Part shown: positions 31,972 through 46,167 of the stretch, piece after piece
How the letters are laid out: every line of letters starts with the position of its first letter
Numbering within the stretch: position 1 is the first letter of the stretch
Origin: Aquabacterium sp. J223
Lineage (GTDB): Bacteria > Pseudomonadota > Gammaproteobacteria > Burkholderiales > Burkholderiaceae_C
Assembly: GCF_024666615.1 (NCBI RefSeq)
Contig: NZ_CP088297.1
Coordinates: 3,348,001-3,412,000, forward strand
Direction: 5' to 3'
DNA: 64,000 nt
Notes under the pieces: generated by a model
What the model saw: the letters and a program-made list of their open reading frames with translations, nothing else
What the model was told of the DNA's origin: nothing
Databases searched by the model: none
Made by a program: the position numbers and the translations under genes

Positions 31972-32870
31972 GCCGCCGCGCGACCGGCGCGCTCGCCGCG
32001 CAGGCCGAGCCATTCGTTGAGCGCCAGCGCGCCGAGCACCAGCGCGCCGCCGCCCAGCACCGAGGCCGACGGCCGCTCGCCGGCGAAGAGCCAGACCCAG
32101 AGCACGCCCATCACCACCTCGAGCAGCGCCAGCAGGGCCACCTCGGGCGACGGCAGCACCGCCGCCACCCGGACCGCCAGCAGGCAGGGCAGCGCCAGCT
32201 GCAAGGCGCCGAGCAGCGCCAGCCAGCCCAGGTCGTGCGTTGAGGCCTGCAGCGGCCACGCCGCCGGCAGGGTGAGCAGCGCCGACAGCAGCGCGCCCAG
32301 CAGCACCGAGGGCCGCAGGTCCGGGGCGGCGGTGCCGCCGGCGGTGGCCGCACCGGCCCGGCGGATGACGATCCAGTTCAGCGCACCGGCCAGCGGCAGC
32401 ACGAAGGCCACCGCGCTGCCCCAGCCGGCGGTGCCGGCGGCGAGCCCCTCGCGCTGCATCCAGACGATGCCCACGGCCGCCAGGGCGATCGCCCACCAGG
32501 TGCGGGCCGCCAGCCGGTGGCCGAGCGCGAAGCGGGCGATCAACGCCGACACCAGCGGCCCCAGGGCCATGGTGAGCAGCACGTTGGCCACGGTGGTGAG
32601 CGTCAGGGCCAGCATGAAGGCGGTGAACATCACGCACCAGCACACCGCGCTGGCCCACAGCATCCAGCCGCCCTGGCGCACCGACCGCCACAGCCGGCCG
32701 GGCCCGCGCAGCACCGACAGCGCCACCCCCAGCGACAGCGCGGTGAAGGCGCTGCGCCAGAACGTCACCTCGAAGCTGCCGGCCGATTCCAGCTGCCGCG
32801 TGACGATGCCGGCGATGCTCCACAGGAACGCGACGAGCACCATCAAAAGGACTGCCGACCGATGCGTCAT
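31947..32870 (-). CDS. EamA/DMT-superfamily transporter
   Basis: 307 residues, ten predicted transmembrane helices in two EamA repeats. It begins SAVLLMVLVAFLWSIAGIVT, and the second half includes LPSPEVALLALLEVVMGVLW with the conserved P.E of EamA proteins and ends LGGGALVLGALALNEWLGLR. It probably exports a small metabolite or amino acid. ATG 32870 is preferred over an in-frame TTG at 32903. The tail overlaps the convergent hypothetical gene by 25 bp. Confidence 0.87.
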   Translation of the reverse strand: MTHRSAVLLMVLVAFLWSIAGIVTRQLESAGSFEVTFWRSAFTALSLGVALSVLRGPGRLWRSVRQGGWMLWASAVCWCVMFTAFMLALTLTTVANVLLTMALGPLVSALIARFALGHRLAARTWWAIALAAVGIVWMQREGLAAGTAGWGSAVAFVLPLAGALNWIVIRRAGAATAGGTAAPDLRPSVLLGALLSALLTLPAAWPLQASTHDLGWLALLGALQLALPCLLAVRVAAVLPSPEVALLALLEVVMGVLWVWLFAGERPSASVLGGGALVLGALALNEWLGLRGERAGRAAAQASGSAR

Positions 32871-32900
32871 GAACGAAAGAGGCCCGCAACGCGGGCCGGG
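32870..32900 (-). terminator. Rho-independent terminator of the rimP-typA operon
   Basis: On the minus strand GGCCCGC-GTT-GCGGGCC (32897-32881) forms a 7-bp GC stem followed by TCTTTCGTT. It lies about 70 bp after the typA stop, just upstream of the EamA start, so it can end the translation operon. Confidence 0.62.
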
Positions 32901-32963
32901 CAATCATCTGACTGGAACCCCCCGGAGGGCGCACGGGGAGCGAAACGCCCACCTGCGAAGCGG

Positions 32964-34793
32964 CTATGCCGCTTCGCGCGATGCACGCTTGCGTTCGTGC
33001 TCCTTCAGGAAGCGCTTGCGCAGGCGGATGCTCTTCGGCGTGATCTCCACCAGCTCGTCGTCCTCGATGAACTCCACGCCGTACTCCAGCGTCAGCTCGA
33101 TCGGCGGCGTCACCTTGATCGCGTCTTCCTTGCCGCTGACGCGGAAGTTGGTCAGCTGCTTGGTGCGGGTGGCGTTGACGACCAGGTCGTTGTCGCGGCT
33201 GTGGATGCCGACGATCATGCCCTCGTACACCGGGTCGTTCGGCTTGACGAACATGCGGCCGCGGTCGTCCAGCTTGCCCAGCGCGTAGGTGAAGATCTCG
33301 CCGGCGTCCATGCTGATCAGCACGCCGTTCTTGCGGCTGGCGATGTCGCCCTTGTGCGGCTCATAGCCGTCGAAGATGTTGCTGATGAGGCCCGAGCCGC
33401 GGGTGAGGTTGAGGAACTCGTTGGAGAAGCCGATCAGCCCGCGCGCCGGGATGCGGTACTCCAGCCGCACGCGGCCGCGGCCGTCCGGCTCCATGTTGAC
33501 CAGCTCGCCCTTGCGCTCGCCCAGCGCCTGCATGACGCCGCCCTGGTGCTGCTCCTCGACGTCGGCGGTCACCAGCTCGATCGGCTCGTGCTTGACGCCG
33601 TCGATGTCCTTGAACACCACCCGCGGCTTGCCCACCGCCAGCTCGTAGCCCTCGCGGCGCATGTTCTCCAGCAGGATGGTCAGGTGCAGCTCGCCGCGGC
33701 CGGAGACCTCGAAGACGCCGTCTTCCTCGGTCTCCTTCACCTTCAGGGCGACGTTGCTCTGCAGCTCCTTCTGCAGCCGGTCCCAGATCTGGCGGCTGGT
33801 GACGTACTTGCCTTCCTTGCCGGCCAGCGGCGAGGTGTTGACGCAGAAGTTCATCGTCAGCGTGGGCTCGTCGACCTTGAGCATCGGCAGCGGCGCCGGC
33901 TCGGCCGTGCTGGTGACGGTGACGCCGATGCCGATGTCCTCGATGCCGTTGACCAGCACGATGTCGCCCGGGCCCGCCTCGGTCACCTGCACCCGGTCCA
34001 GGCCCTGGAAGGTCAGCACCTGGTTGATGCGGCCCTTGAAGCTCTTGCCGTCCGGGCCCTCCATCACCAGCACGTCCATGCCGGGCTTGAGCGTGCCCTG
34101 GCTGATGCGGCCGACGCCGATGCGGCCGACGAAGGTGGAGTAGTCCAGCGCCGAGATCTGCAGCTGCAGCGGCGCCTCGGGGTCGCCCTGGTGCGCGGGC
34201 ACGTGCTTCAGGATGGTGTTGAACAGGGCCGACATGTCGGGGCCCCACTGCTCGCCCGGAGCGCCCTCCTCCAGCGACGACCAGCCGTTGATGCCCGAGG
34301 CGTAGACGACGGGAAAGTCGAGCTGCTCGTCGTTGGCGCCGAGCTTGTCGAAGAGGTCGAAGGCGGCGTTGATCACCTTGTCCGGGTTGGCGCCGGGCTT
34401 GTCGACCTTGTTCACCACCACGATGGGCTTGAGGCCGAGGGCCAGCGCCTTGCGGGTGACGAAGCGGGTCTGCGGCATCGGGCCCTCCTGGGCGTCGATC
34501 AGCAGCACCACGCCGTCGACCATCGACAGCGCGCGCTCCACCTCGCCGCCGAAGTCGGCGTGGCCGGGGGTGTCGACGATGTTGATGTGCGTGCCTTCCC
34601 AGCTCACCGCGCAGTTCTTGGCGAGGATGGTGATGCCGCGCTCGCGTTCGATGGCGTTGCTGTCCATCACGGTGTCGACCACCTTCTCGTGCTCGGCGAA
34701 GGTGCCGGACTGGCGCAGCAGCTGGTCGACCATGGTGGTCTTGCCGTGGTCGACGTGGGCAATGATCGCGATGTTGCGGATCGGACGGGTCAT
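32964..34793 (-). CDS. typA: GTPase TypA/BipA
   Basis: 609 residues, full length for this ribosome-associated translational GTPase. G motifs: [25 protein letters not shown], and NKVDKPGA; the C-terminal TypA-specific region has [19 protein letters not shown]. It acts on 50S/70S subunits under stress and low temperature. The start overlaps the truB stop (ATGA), showing that typA here is coupled to the rbfA-truB operon. Confidence 0.96.
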   Translation of the reverse strand: MTRPIRNIAIIAHVDHGKTTMVDQLLRQSGTFAEHEKVVDTVMDSNAIERERGITILAKNCAVSWEGTHINIVDTPGHADFGGEVERALSMVDGVVLLIDAQEGPMPQTRFVTRKALALGLKPIVVVNKVDKPGANPDKVINAAFDLFDKLGANDEQLDFPVVYASGINGWSSLEEGAPGEQWGPDMSALFNTILKHVPAHQGDPEAPLQLQISALDYSTFVGRIGVGRISQGTLKPGMDVLVMEGPDGKSFKGRINQVLTFQGLDRVQVTEAGPGDIVLVNGIEDIGIGVTVTSTAEPAPLPMLKVDEPTLTMNFCVNTSPLAGKEGKYVTSRQIWDRLQKELQSNVALKVKETEEDGVFEVSGRGELHLTILLENMRREGYELAVGKPRVVFKDIDGVKHEPIELVTADVEEQHQGGVMQALGERKGELVNMEPDGRGRVRLEYRIPARGLIGFSNEFLNLTRGSGLISNIFDGYEPHKGDIASRKNGVLISMDAGEIFTYALGKLDDRGRMFVKPNDPVYEGMIVGIHSRDNDLVVNATRTKQLTNFRVSGKEDAIKVTPPIELTLEYGVEFIEDDELVEITPKSIRLRKRFLKEHERKRASREAA

Positions 34794-35794
34794 GACAGGC
34801 TTTCGACGAGCCCCTGCACCTCGGCCGGGCTCAACAGACGGTCGGCGATCAACTCGCCTTGATGGACATGGGCGCTGCCGAGGAAGACGGCGCCCGGGGC
34901 ACCGGTCGGCAGGGGTCCGTAGACCCGCACCGCCGGCGTGTCGGCCAGCGCCACCTTGCGGCGCAGACCGGTGAGAAATCGGCCGGCCTCGTCGGCCGGC
35001 AGGGGCACCGCCGGCCAGTCGGCGACCAGCGCGTCGGCGGGCCGCAGCCAGGTCACCCGCTGGTCCTCCTCCATCGCCTCCAGCGCCTGCAGCGTCACCG
35101 CGTCGTCCACCGACAGCGGCCCGCTGCCGGTGCGGCGCAGGCCGGCCAGGTGGGCGCCGCAGCCGAGCGCACGCCCCAGGTCCTCGGCCAGCGTGCGGAC
35201 GTAGGTGCCCTTGGAACACCGCACGTCGAGCACCAGCCGCTCAGCCTGCCACTCGACGATGTCGAGCCGGTGAATGGTGACGCGCCGGGCCGCGCGCTCG
35301 ACCACCTGGCCGGCACGCGCGTAGTCGTACAGCGCCCGGCCCTGGTGCTTCAGGGCCGAGTGCATCGGCGGCACCTGGTCGATGTCGCCGGTCAGCGCGC
35401 CACAGGCGGCCTCGACCCGCTCGCGGGTCACGGCCACCGGCCGGTCCTCCAGCACCTCGCCCTCGCCGTCGCCGGTGGTCGTGGTCCGTCCCAGCCGCAG
35501 CGTGGCGCGGTAGGCCTTGTCGGCGTCGAGGCTGACCTGCGAGAACTTGGTCGCCGCGCCGAAGCACAGCGGCAGCAGGCCCGAAGCGAGCGGGTCCAGC
35601 GTGCCGGTGTGGCCGGCCTTCTCCGCGCGCAGCAGGCGCTTGACCCGCTGCAGCGCATCGTTGCTCGACAGGCCGACCGGCTTGTCCAGCAGCAGCACGC
35701 CGTGCAGCGCGCGGCGCGGCAGGCGCGGCCCGCGCGGCGGGCGCGCGGCGGGGCGCGGCGCGACGGCGTCGGTGTGCGGCACGGCGGTGTCCAT
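34790..35794 (-). CDS. truB: tRNA pseudouridine(55) synthase TruB
   Basis: 334 residues. The catalytic Asp is in [20 protein letters not shown]; further TruB marks are [17 protein letters not shown]-like [12 protein letters not shown] near the N-terminus, YDYARAGQ, and [15 protein letters not shown]. It makes psi-55 in the T-loop. An N-terminal Pro/Arg-rich extension of about 30 residues precedes the domain. It follows rbfA by 9 bp and overlaps typA. Confidence 0.95.
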   Translation of the reverse strand: MDTAVPHTDAVAPRPAARPPRGPRLPRRALHGVLLLDKPVGLSSNDALQRVKRLLRAEKAGHTGTLDPLASGLLPLCFGAATKFSQVSLDADKAYRATLRLGRTTTTGDGEGEVLEDRPVAVTRERVEAACGALTGDIDQVPPMHSALKHQGRALYDYARAGQVVERAARRVTIHRLDIVEWQAERLVLDVRCSKGTYVRTLAEDLGRALGCGAHLAGLRRTGSGPLSVDDAVTLQALEAMEEDQRVTWLRPADALVADWPAVPLPADEAGRFLTGLRRKVALADTPAVRVYGPLPTGAPGAVFLGSAHVHQGELIADRLLSPAEVQGLVESLS

Positions 35795-35803
35795 GCGGTG
35801 GCG

Positions 35804-36190
35804 TCAGTCCTCGCCCTCGGACGGCGCATCGTCGCGCGCACGCTGCGCGTTGGCCTTGGCGATCAACGCCGACAGCTCCGCCGCCCGCTCGATGGTGCGG
35901 TCGAACTGGAAGTGCAGCGTCGGCACGGTGTGGATGGCCAGCCGCTTGAACAGGCCGTTGCGCAGGAAGCCGGCGGCCTCGTTCAGGGCCACCTCGCATT
36001 CGGCGGGGTCACCCACCAGCAGCGAGAAGAACACCTTCGCGTGCGCATAGTCCGGCGTCACCTCGACGGCGTTGACGGTGACCATGCCGATGCGCGGGTC
36101 CTTCAGCTCGCGGATGAGCTCCGCCAGGTCGCGCTGGATCTGGTCGGCGACGCGGAAGCCGCGGTTGGGGATGGATCGCTTGTGTCGCAT
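35804..36190 (-). CDS. rbfA: 30S ribosome-binding factor RbfA
   Basis: 128 residues with the KH-like RbfA fold: [60 protein letters not shown] and the acidic tail [11 protein letters not shown]. It helps 16S 5'-end maturation and cold adaptation. It lies 80 bp after infB, with a stem-loop between them, and 9 bp before truB. Confidence 0.95.
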   Translation of the reverse strand: MRHKRSIPNRGFRVADQIQRDLAELIRELKDPRIGMVTVNAVEVTPDYAHAKVFFSLLVGDPAECEVALNEAAGFLRNGLFKRLAIHTVPTLHFQFDRTIERAAELSALIAKANAQRARDDAPSEGED

Positions 36191-36217
36191 GGCGGGGTCC
36201 TTCGCGTGTCGCCCTCA

Positions 36218-36254
36218 AGCACAAACCCCGCCGGTGTCGGGCGGGGTCTGTGCT
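36218..36254 (-). terminator. Strong stem-loop between infB and rbfA
   Basis: AGCACA.ACCCCGCC at 36218-36232 pairs with GGCGGGGT.TGTGCT up to 36254: a 14-15 bp stem with one mismatch and a small loop, 16 bp past the infB stop. No T-tract follows on the minus strand. It could attenuate rbfA-truB-typA transcription, protect the infB mRNA 3' end, or be a processing site. Confidence 0.5.
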
Positions 36255-36270
36255 GAGGCGGCGAGCTCGC

Positions 36271-39150
<2,880 letters not shown>

Positions 39151-39245
39151 TGTGGAAATCCTTGCTTGCTGCTGCGCGGCGCTGGGCGTGAGGGAGGTCA
39201 GCGGGCGGGTATCGGGGTCGGGTCGGATGGGTCTGCTTCCGTGGG

Positions 39246-40736
39246 TCAGGCGGTGAACCAGTGCTCGCGCGCCTTCATGATCAGCGCCTTGGCCTGGGCC
39301 TCGTCGATGCCGGTCATCTCGGTCAGTTCGTCGACCGCCAGGTCGGCCAGGTCGTCACGGGTGTGCACCCCGCCATCGGCCAGCCGGCCGATGACTTCGG
39401 CGCTCAGGCCCTTGCCTTCGAACTCGAGGTCGCGCAGGTCCTGCGACACCTCGTCGACCTTCTCCTCGCGGGCGATCTCCATCGTCAGCAGGGCGGTCTT
39501 GGCACGGTTGCGCAGCTCGTTGACGGTGTCCTCGTCGAAGGACTCGATCTCGAGCATCTCCTGCATCGGGACGTAGGCCACCTCTTCCAGGCTGGCGAAG
39601 CCCTCGGCGATGAGGATGTCGGCGACCTCCTCGTCCACGTCCAGCTTCTCGACGAAGAGCTTGCGCACCGACTCGGACTCCTCGGCCTGCTTGGCCTGGG
39701 ACTCCTCGGCGGTCATGATGTTGATGCGCCAGCCGGTGAGCTCGGAGGCCAGGCGCACGTTCTGGCCGCCGCGGCCGATGGCGATGGCGAGGTTCTCCTC
39801 GTCGACCACCACGTCCATGGCGTGCCGTTCCTCGTCGACGACGATGGACTGCACGTTGGCCGGGGCCAGCGCACCGATGACAAATTGGGCCGGATCCTCC
39901 GACCACAAGACGATGTCGACCCGCTCGCCGGCCAGCTCGTTGGTGACGGCGGTGACGCGCGAGCCGCGCACGCCGACGCAGGTGCCGATCGGGTCGACCC
40001 GGCGGTCGTGCGAGACGACGGCGATCTTGGCCCGGCTGCCGGGGTCGCGGGCGCAGCTCTTGATCTCGAGCAGGCCCTGCTCGATCTCCGGCACCTCCTG
40101 CGCGAAGAGCTCGATCATGAAGCCCGGCGCCGAACGCGACAGCATGATCTGCGGCCCGCGCTGGGTGGTGTCGACGCCGAGGATGAAGGCGCGCACCCGG
40201 TCGCCCGAGCGCAGGTTCTCCTTCGGGATCATCTCGTTGCGCTTGAGGCGCCCCTCGACCCGGCCCGACTCGACGATGATGTCGCCCTTGTCCAGCCGCT
40301 TGACGCTGCCGACCATGATCTTCTCGCCGCGGGCGAGGAAGTCGTTGAGCAGCTGCTCGCGCTCGGCGTCGCGGATCTTCTGCAGGATGACCTGCTTGGC
40401 CGCCTGGGCGCCGATGCGGCCGATGGTCACGGACTCGATCGGCTCCTCGATGTAGTCGTCGACCTCGATGTCGCCGATCTGCTCCTTGGCTTCGAAGAGC
40501 AGGATCTCCGCATCGGGGATCTGCAGGCCGGCCTCGTCCGGCACCACGTGCCAGCGGCGGAAGGTCTCGTACTCGCCGGTGTCGCGGTCGACGGTGACGC
40601 GGATGTCGACTTCGCCGCCGTGGAGCTTCTTGGTGGCGGAGGCCAGCGCCGCCTCGACCGCGCCGAACACCACCTCGCGCTCGACGCTCTTCTCGCGCGA
40701 GATGGCGTCCACCAGCATCAACATTTCGCGGTTCAT
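39246..40736 (-). CDS. nusA: Transcription termination/antitermination protein NusA
   Basis: 496 residues: N-terminal RNAP-binding domain ([20 protein letters not shown]), S1 domain ([20 protein letters not shown]), two KH domains ([20 protein letters not shown], and [20 protein letters not shown]), and C-terminal acidic repeats ending [20 protein letters not shown]. Its start overlaps rimP (stop at 40733, ATG at 40736). It controls pausing, Rho function and rRNA antitermination. Confidence 0.96.
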   Translation of the reverse strand: MNREMLMLVDAISREKSVEREVVFGAVEAALASATKKLHGGEVDIRVTVDRDTGEYETFRRWHVVPDEAGLQIPDAEILLFEAKEQIGDIEVDDYIEEPIESVTIGRIGAQAAKQVILQKIRDAEREQLLNDFLARGEKIMVGSVKRLDKGDIIVESGRVEGRLKRNEMIPKENLRSGDRVRAFILGVDTTQRGPQIMLSRSAPGFMIELFAQEVPEIEQGLLEIKSCARDPGSRAKIAVVSHDRRVDPIGTCVGVRGSRVTAVTNELAGERVDIVLWSEDPAQFVIGALAPANVQSIVVDEERHAMDVVVDEENLAIAIGRGGQNVRLASELTGWRINIMTAEESQAKQAEESESVRKLFVEKLDVDEEVADILIAEGFASLEEVAYVPMQEMLEIESFDEDTVNELRNRAKTALLTMEIAREEKVDEVSQDLRDLEFEGKGLSAEVIGRLADGGVHTRDDLADLAVDELTEMTGIDEAQAKALIMKAREHWFTA

Positions 40737-41293
40737 TGTTCCTGACCTCCGTCGTTCGTCGCCGCCTGTGCCGGGGTCGCGCCCCCCGTGCCGCCTGCGG
40801 CCCGCCGCCCCTTGAAGTCCACGACCGGCACCAGCCGGGCCTCGCGGACCTCGTCGAGCGAAAAATCAAGTGCTTGTTCCACCTTGCCGTCCTGGAGTTC
40901 CAGGCGCCAGCCGTCCGCGGCGTCGGCGCCGCGGGACACCAGCAGGCCGCGGAACTTGCGCCGGCCCTGGAAGGGGGACTTCAGCGTGAGGTCGACGGCC
41001 TGCCCGGCGAAGCGGGCATAGTCGGCCGGCCGCTTCAGCGGCCGGTCCAGCCCGGGGGAGGACACCTCCAGCCGCTCGTAGTCGACGTTCTCCACCTCGA
41101 AGACGTACTGCAGCTGGCGGGTCACCGCCTCGCAGTCGTCCACAGTGACGAACTCGCCCTCGCCGGTGGGGTACTGCGCCCCCGGCAGGCGGTCGATGGT
41201 GATGCGCAGCAGCCCGCGCGCGCTGCGCTCGACGTCCACCAGGTCGTATCCCAACCCGGTGACGGTGCGTTCCACGGCGGTGTGCCAGCTCAT
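40733..41293 (-). CDS. rimP: Ribosome maturation factor RimP
   Basis: 186 residues from ATG 41293 ([20 protein letters not shown]). RimP marks: [40 protein letters not shown], and the Sm-like [11 protein letters not shown]. It assists 30S assembly. It is the first gene of the operon; the promoter lies 130-160 bp upstream. The Gly/Ala-rich tail after residue 160 is not part of the core. Confidence 0.94.
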   Translation of the reverse strand: MSWHTAVERTVTGLGYDLVDVERSARGLLRITIDRLPGAQYPTGEGEFVTVDDCEAVTRQLQYVFEVENVDYERLEVSSPGLDRPLKRPADYARFAGQAVDLTLKSPFQGRRKFRGLLVSRGADAADGWRLELQDGKVEQALDFSLDEVREARLVPVVDFKGRRAAGGTGGATPAQAATNDGGQEQ

Positions 41294-41423
41294 CGACAAA
41301 GAAGAAGTCCCGTCCCCAGCCGGACGCGCCGGCCGCAACATCACGGCAAAAGCCGCCGGTCGAGCAAAAAAATGGGCTGGAAGAAATCCGCCCACCGTTT
41401 TGCTTGTCCAGCGAAAGCCCGCG

Positions 41424-41452
41424 ATTGTAGCCCGCACCGGGTGGGGCGACAA
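41424..41452 (-). promoter_or_regulatory. Sigma70 promoter of the rimP operon
   Basis: On the minus strand TTGTCG (41452-41447), a 17-bp spacer, then TACAAT (41429-41424). Spacing and hexamers are near consensus, 131 bp upstream of the rimP ATG, leaving a leader of about 120 nt. Confidence 0.65.
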
Positions 41453-41573
41453 GCCGGAACGCCGCACGGCTCGCCGGGCGCAGGGTCGGCGCCCGCGCCC
41501 GCCGCCGTGGCGGCCGGGGGGCGCGGCAGGCGGCGATGGGAGAATCGCCGCTTTCGCCATTCCTGGAGACACC

Positions 41574-42356
41574 ATGGGGTTCCTCGCCGGCAAGCGGCTG
41601 CTGATCACCGGCCTGCTGTCCAACCGCTCGATCGCCTACGGCATCGCCCGCGCCTGCCGGCGCGAAGGCGCGGAGCTGGCCTTCAGCTACGTCGGCGAGC
41701 GTTTCAAGGACCGCATCACCGACTTCGCCCGCGAGTTCGGCTCCGACCTGGTGTTCGACTGCGACGTCGGCGACGACGCCCAGATCGAGCGGCTGTTCAG
41801 CGACCTGCGCACCGCCTGGCCGGAGGGCTTCGACGGCTTCGTGCACGCCATCGGCTTCGCCCCGCGCGAAGCCATCGCCGGCGACTTCCTGGAGGGCTTC
41901 TCCCGCGAAGGCTTCAAGGTGGCGCACGACATCTCGGCCTACAGCTTCCCCGCGATGGCCAAGGCGGCCGCCGCGCAGCTGCGGCCGAACGCGGCGCTGC
42001 TGACGCTGACCTACCTCGGCGCGCTGCGCATCGTGCCCAGCTACAACACCATGGGCCTGGCCAAGGCGTCGCTGGAGGCGAGCGTGCGCTACCTGGCCGG
42101 CAGCCTGGGCCCCAGGGGCGTGCGGGTCAACGGCATCTCGGCCGGGCCGATCAAGACGCTGGCGGCCTCCGGCATCAAGGGGTTCGGCAGCATCCTCAAG
42201 GTGGTCGAGGAGAACGCGCCGCTGCGCCGCAACGTCACCATCGACGACGTGGGCAACGTGGCCGCGTTCCTGCTGTCCGACCTGGCCGCCGGCGTGACGG
42301 CCGAAATCACCTACGTCGACGCCGGCTTCAGCCACGCCATGGGCGTGCCGGAATGA
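41574..42356 (+). CDS. fabI: Enoyl-ACP reductase FabI
   Basis: 260 residues, the last reduction step of fatty-acid elongation, NADH-dependent. FabI features: [20 protein letters not shown], the catalytic Tyr-x6-Lys region [20 protein letters not shown], and [14 protein letters not shown]. The ATG at 41574 has GGAG upstream. It is divergent from rimP (280-bp gap with the promoter above) and convergent with the decarboxylase gene. Confidence 0.95.
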   Translation: MGFLAGKRLLITGLLSNRSIAYGIARACRREGAELAFSYVGERFKDRITDFAREFGSDLVFDCDVGDDAQIERLFSDLRTAWPEGFDGFVHAIGFAPREAIAGDFLEGFSREGFKVAHDISAYSFPAMAKAAAAQLRPNAALLTLTYLGALRIVPSYNTMGLAKASLEASVRYLAGSLGPRGVRVNGISAGPIKTLAASGIKGFGSILKVVEENAPLRRNVTIDDVGNVAAFLLSDLAAGVTAEITYVDAGFSHAMGVPE

Positions 42357-42454
42357 GCCGCCGGCCATCGGGCGGCCGCCCCAACGGTCGGCAAGCCCGC
42401 CCCTGACCGCTTCGCGGCCTGTCCGCTGGGACCTCCAGGCGTCGCCCCGGTGAC

Positions 42455-44726
42455 CTAGGCGTCGGCCTTGATGCAGTCGACGTAGTAGGAGCGGCTGCCG
42501 TCCGGCGTTCGCTCGTCGGATTCGACCAGCCCGTGCACGTCGGTGTCGAAGCCGGGGAACAGCGCGTTGAAGCGGCGGGCGAACTTCAGGTAGTCGACGA
42601 TCTTGCGGTTGAAGCGCTCGCCCGGGATCAGCAGCGGGATGCCCGGCGGGTACGGCGTGACCAGCGAGGTGGCGATGCGGCCTTCCAGGTCGTCGATGCC
42701 CACCCGCTCGGTCTTGCGGTGCGCGATGTGGGCGAAGGCATCGCTGGGCTTCATCGCCGGCTGCAGGTCCGACAGGTACATCTCGGTGGTCAGTCGCGCG
42801 ATGTCGTTCTCGGCGTAGGTCTCGTGGATGGCCTGGCAGAGGTCGCGCAGCCCCATGCGCTCGTAGCGCGGGAAGATGGCGCAGAACTCCGGCAGGATCC
42901 GCCACATCGGCTGGTTGCGGTCGTAGTCGTCCTTGAACTGCTGCAGCGCCGTCACCAGCGTGTTCCAGCGGCCCTTGGTGATGCCGATGGTGAACATGAT
43001 GAAGAAGCTGTAGAGCCCGGTCTTCTCCACCACCACGCCGTGCTCGGCCAGGTACTTGGTGACGATGGACGCCGGGATGCCGGTCTTGGCGAACTTGCCC
43101 GACACGTCGAGGCCGGGTGTGATCACCGTGCACTTGATCGGGTCCAGCATGTTGAAGCCGGGCGCCAGCTTGCCGAAGCCGTGCCATTCCTCGTCGGCCT
43201 CCAGCATCCAGTCGTCGGAGGTGGCCACGCCCTCGTCAGGCAGGTCGTCCGGCCCCCCAGACGGTGAACCACCAGTCGTGGCCGAAGTCCTTCTCCACCT
43301 TGCGCATGGCGCGGCGGAACTCCAGCGACTCGCTGATGCTCTCGGCCACCAGCGCCTTGCCGCCGGGCGGCTCCATCATCGCCGCGGCCACGTCGCAGCT
43401 GGCGATGATGGCGTACTGCGGCGAGGTGCTGGTGTGCATCAGGTACGCCTCGTTGAAGAGGTGCGTGTCCAGCTTCACCGTCTGCGAGTCCTGCACCAGC
43501 ACCTGCGACGCCTGCGACAGCCCCGCCAGCAGCTTGTGGGTGGACTGGGTGGCGTAGACCATCGCCTCCTTCGGCCGCGGGCGGTTCTTGCCCATGGCGT
43601 GGTAGCAGCTGTAGAAGGGGTGGAACGCGGCGTGCGGCAGCCAGGCCTCGTCGAAGTGCAGCGTGCCGATGTAGCCGTCGAGCAGGTTCTTGATGGTCTC
43701 GGTGTTGTAGAGCACGCCGTCGTAGGTGCTCTGCGTCACCGTCAGCACGCGCGGGCGCACCGTGCTCGGGTCGACGCCCGCCAGCAGCGGGTTGGCGGCG
43801 ATCTTGCGTTCGATGGCCTCGCGGCTGAACTCGGCCTGCGGGATGGGGCCGATGATCCCGTAGTGGTTGCGGGTGGGCGTGAGGAACACCGGCACCGCGC
43901 CGGTCATCACGATGGAGTGCAGCACCGACTTGTGGCAGTTGCGGTCCACCACCACCACGTCGCCCGGCGCCACCGTGTGGTGCCAGACCATCTTGTTCGA
44001 GGTGCTGGTGCCGTTGGTGACGAAGTAGCAGTGGTCGGCGTTGAAGATGCGCGCGGCGTTGCGCTCGCTGGCGGCCACCGGGCCGGTGTGGTCGAGCAGC
44101 TGGCCCAGTTCCTCCACCGCGTTGCAGACGTCGGCGCGCAGCATGTTCTCGCCGAAGAACTGGTGGAACATCTGGCCCACCGGGCTCTTGAGGAAGGCCA
44201 CGCCGCCCGAATGCCCCGGGCAGTGCCAGGAATACGAGCCGTCCTGCGCATAGTCCATCAGCGCCTTGAAGAAGGGCGGCGCCAGGCCGTCGAGGTAGCT
44301 GCGCGCCTCGCGGATGATGTGCCGGGCGACGAACTCCGGCGTGTCCTCGAACATGTGGATGAAGCCGTGCAGCTCGCGCAGGATGTCGTTCGGGATGTGC
44401 TGGCTGGTGCGCGTCTCGCCGTACAGGTAGATCGGGATGTCGGCGTTCTTCAGCCGGATCTCCTCGATGAACTTGCGCAGGTTCAGCACCGCCGGGTCCA
44501 CCTCGGGGCCCGGGGTGAACTCCTCGTCGTCGATGGACAGGATGAACGCCGAGGCCCGGCTCTGCTGCTGGGCGAACTGCGACAGGTCGCCGTAGCTGGT
44601 CACGCCCAGCACCTCGAAGCCCTCCTTCTGGATGGCGTCGGCCAGGGCGCGGATGCCCAGGCCGGAGGTGTTCTCGGAGCGGAAGTCCTCGTCGATGATG
44701 ACGATGGGGAAGCGGAAACGCAGCAT
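42455..44726 (-). pseudogene. Arg/Lys/Orn decarboxylase (inducible type), frame broken by one base
   Basis: Read across one indel, it is a 756-residue PLP decarboxylase of the CadA/SpeF/AdiA family. A wing domain starts MLRFRFPIVIIDEDFRSENT. PLP-binding motifs follow (SWHCPGHSGGVAFL, TNGTSTSNKMVWHHTV, FDEAWLPHAAF, and the PLP lysine in ATQSTHKLLAGLSQASQV). The C-terminal part resumes VATSDDWMLEADEEWHGFGK. The break is a run of six C at 43253-43258 (six G on the coding strand); five would give the natural WGPDDLPDEGVATSDDW. Substrate (lysine, arginine or ornithine) cannot be fixed from motifs. Confidence 0.85.
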
Positions 44727-44954
44727 GCGGCGACGGCCTTGGCAGACGGCGGGGGTGGACCGGGCGGCGACCGCGGCGCCCTGCGGCACGCGGCCCGCTC
44801 GGGGCAAGGCCGCGAGTGTAGGACGGGGCTTTTTCCCCCTCGTGACCCGGCACCGGCCGCCGCGGAGTTCACGCTTTCGCCCGCCTGCCCCGCGTCGGCC
44901 ACGGGCGCCCGGGGCATAGTGCCGGCGCTCGCCCTCGACGCCCGGAGCCTGCCG

Positions 44955-46118
44955 ATGAATCCCCGCCCCTCCCGCCCTGCCCTGCCCGCCCGCCCCGCAC
45001 GCCGCCACCTGCTGCGCAGGCTGGGCGCCGGCATGGCCGCCGGCCTGGGGCTGCCCGCACTGGCCGCCTCCAATGTGCTGCGCATCGCCGCCACGGTGGA
45101 CCTGAGCGGCAGCGAGAAGGCCAACGGCGGCGGCACCCAGCTCGGCGCGGCCGCCTACCTGCGCGCCTTCAACGCGGCCGGCGGGCTCAACGGCACCCGG
45201 CTGGAACTGCTCGCCGCCGACGACGGCTTCAACGCGGAGAAGGCCAAGGCCAACGCCCAGGCCTTCGCCGCCGACCCGTCGGTGATCGCCCTGCTGCACC
45301 CGCTGGGCACCCGGCAGACGATGGCGGTGATGGAGGCGGTGCCCGCCGACCTGGCCATCGTCGGGCCCAACACCGGCACCAGCGCCGTGCGGCAGAAGTC
45401 GCCGCCCAACGTCTTCTGGGTGCGCGCCAGCTACGACGACGAGGTGGACAAGCTGGTCGACACCGCCGTCACGCTCGGCCGCCGGCGCATCGGCGTGGTC
45501 TATCCGGACGATCCGCTCGGCAAGTCGGTGCTGGCCGGCTTCAAGGCCGCGATGGAGCGGCGCAAGCTGGAGCCGGCCGTGCTGGCCACCACGCCCAACA
45601 CCACCAGCCTGGAGATGGCGCCGGCGGTGCAGGCGGTGCTCAAGGCCGCGCCGGAAGTGGTCGTCCTGGTGCTGGCCGGCACCGCGCCCGCGTTCGTCAA
45701 GGCCTTCCATGCCGCGGGCGGCACCAGCACCCTCTACGGCATGTCGCTGGGCGCCAGCAGCGCCAACATCAAGGCGTTCGGCGAACACGGCCGCGGCATG
45801 GGCCTGTCCATCGTCGTGCCGTCGCCCTTCGCCACCAAGCACGAGCTGGTGCGCCGCTACCGGGCCGACCTGCAGGCGCACGGCGTCGACGACGTCTCGC
45901 TCTTCACGCTGGAGGGCTACGTCAACGCCCGGGTGCTGTGCGAAGGCCTGCGCCGCGCCGGCGCCGCGCCGACGCGGGCTTCGGTGGTGGCGGCGCTGGA
46001 ACGCCTGGACGGCCTCGACCTGGGCGGCATGCGCATCGGCTACGGCGGCGAGAACCGCCGTGGCAGCCGCTTCGTCGACGTGGCGGTCATCGGCGCCGGA
46101 GGGCGTCTGCTGACCTGA
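44955..46118 (+). CDS. Branched-chain amino acid type ABC substrate-binding protein
   Basis: 387 residues with a Tat-like signal (ARRHLLRRLGAGMAAGLGL then PALAASN). The mature part is a LivJ/Leu-binding fold: LRIAATVDLSGSEKANGGGT, LAADDGFNAEKAKANAQAF, FWVRASYDDEVDKLVDTAV. It binds amino acids or related ligands in the periplasm. No permease or ATPase is adjacent, so it must use a system elsewhere. It is divergent from the decarboxylase with 228 bp between starts; an ornithine/lysine-related ligand is a tempting but unproven idea. Confidence 0.88.
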   Translation: MNPRPSRPALPARPARRHLLRRLGAGMAAGLGLPALAASNVLRIAATVDLSGSEKANGGGTQLGAAAYLRAFNAAGGLNGTRLELLAADDGFNAEKAKANAQAFAADPSVIALLHPLGTRQTMAVMEAVPADLAIVGPNTGTSAVRQKSPPNVFWVRASYDDEVDKLVDTAVTLGRRRIGVVYPDDPLGKSVLAGFKAAMERRKLEPAVLATTPNTTSLEMAPAVQAVLKAAPEVVVLVLAGTAPAFVKAFHAAGGTSTLYGMSLGASSANIKAFGEHGRGMGLSIVVPSPFATKHELVRRYRADLQAHGVDDVSLFTLEGYVNARVLCEGLRRAGAAPTRASVVAALERLDGLDLGGMRIGYGGENRRGSRFVDVAVIGAGGRLLT

Positions 46119-46167
46119 CGTCGGCGCCGCGCGCCAGGGGCCGGCGCCGGGGGCACACTCCGCTCCC

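Noticed and set aside
28740-32243. An 1167-residue plus-strand frame crossing the inverted repeat and the WYL gene
   Set aside because: Low-complexity composition, no ribosome site, and it overlaps a clear WYL regulator on the other strand.
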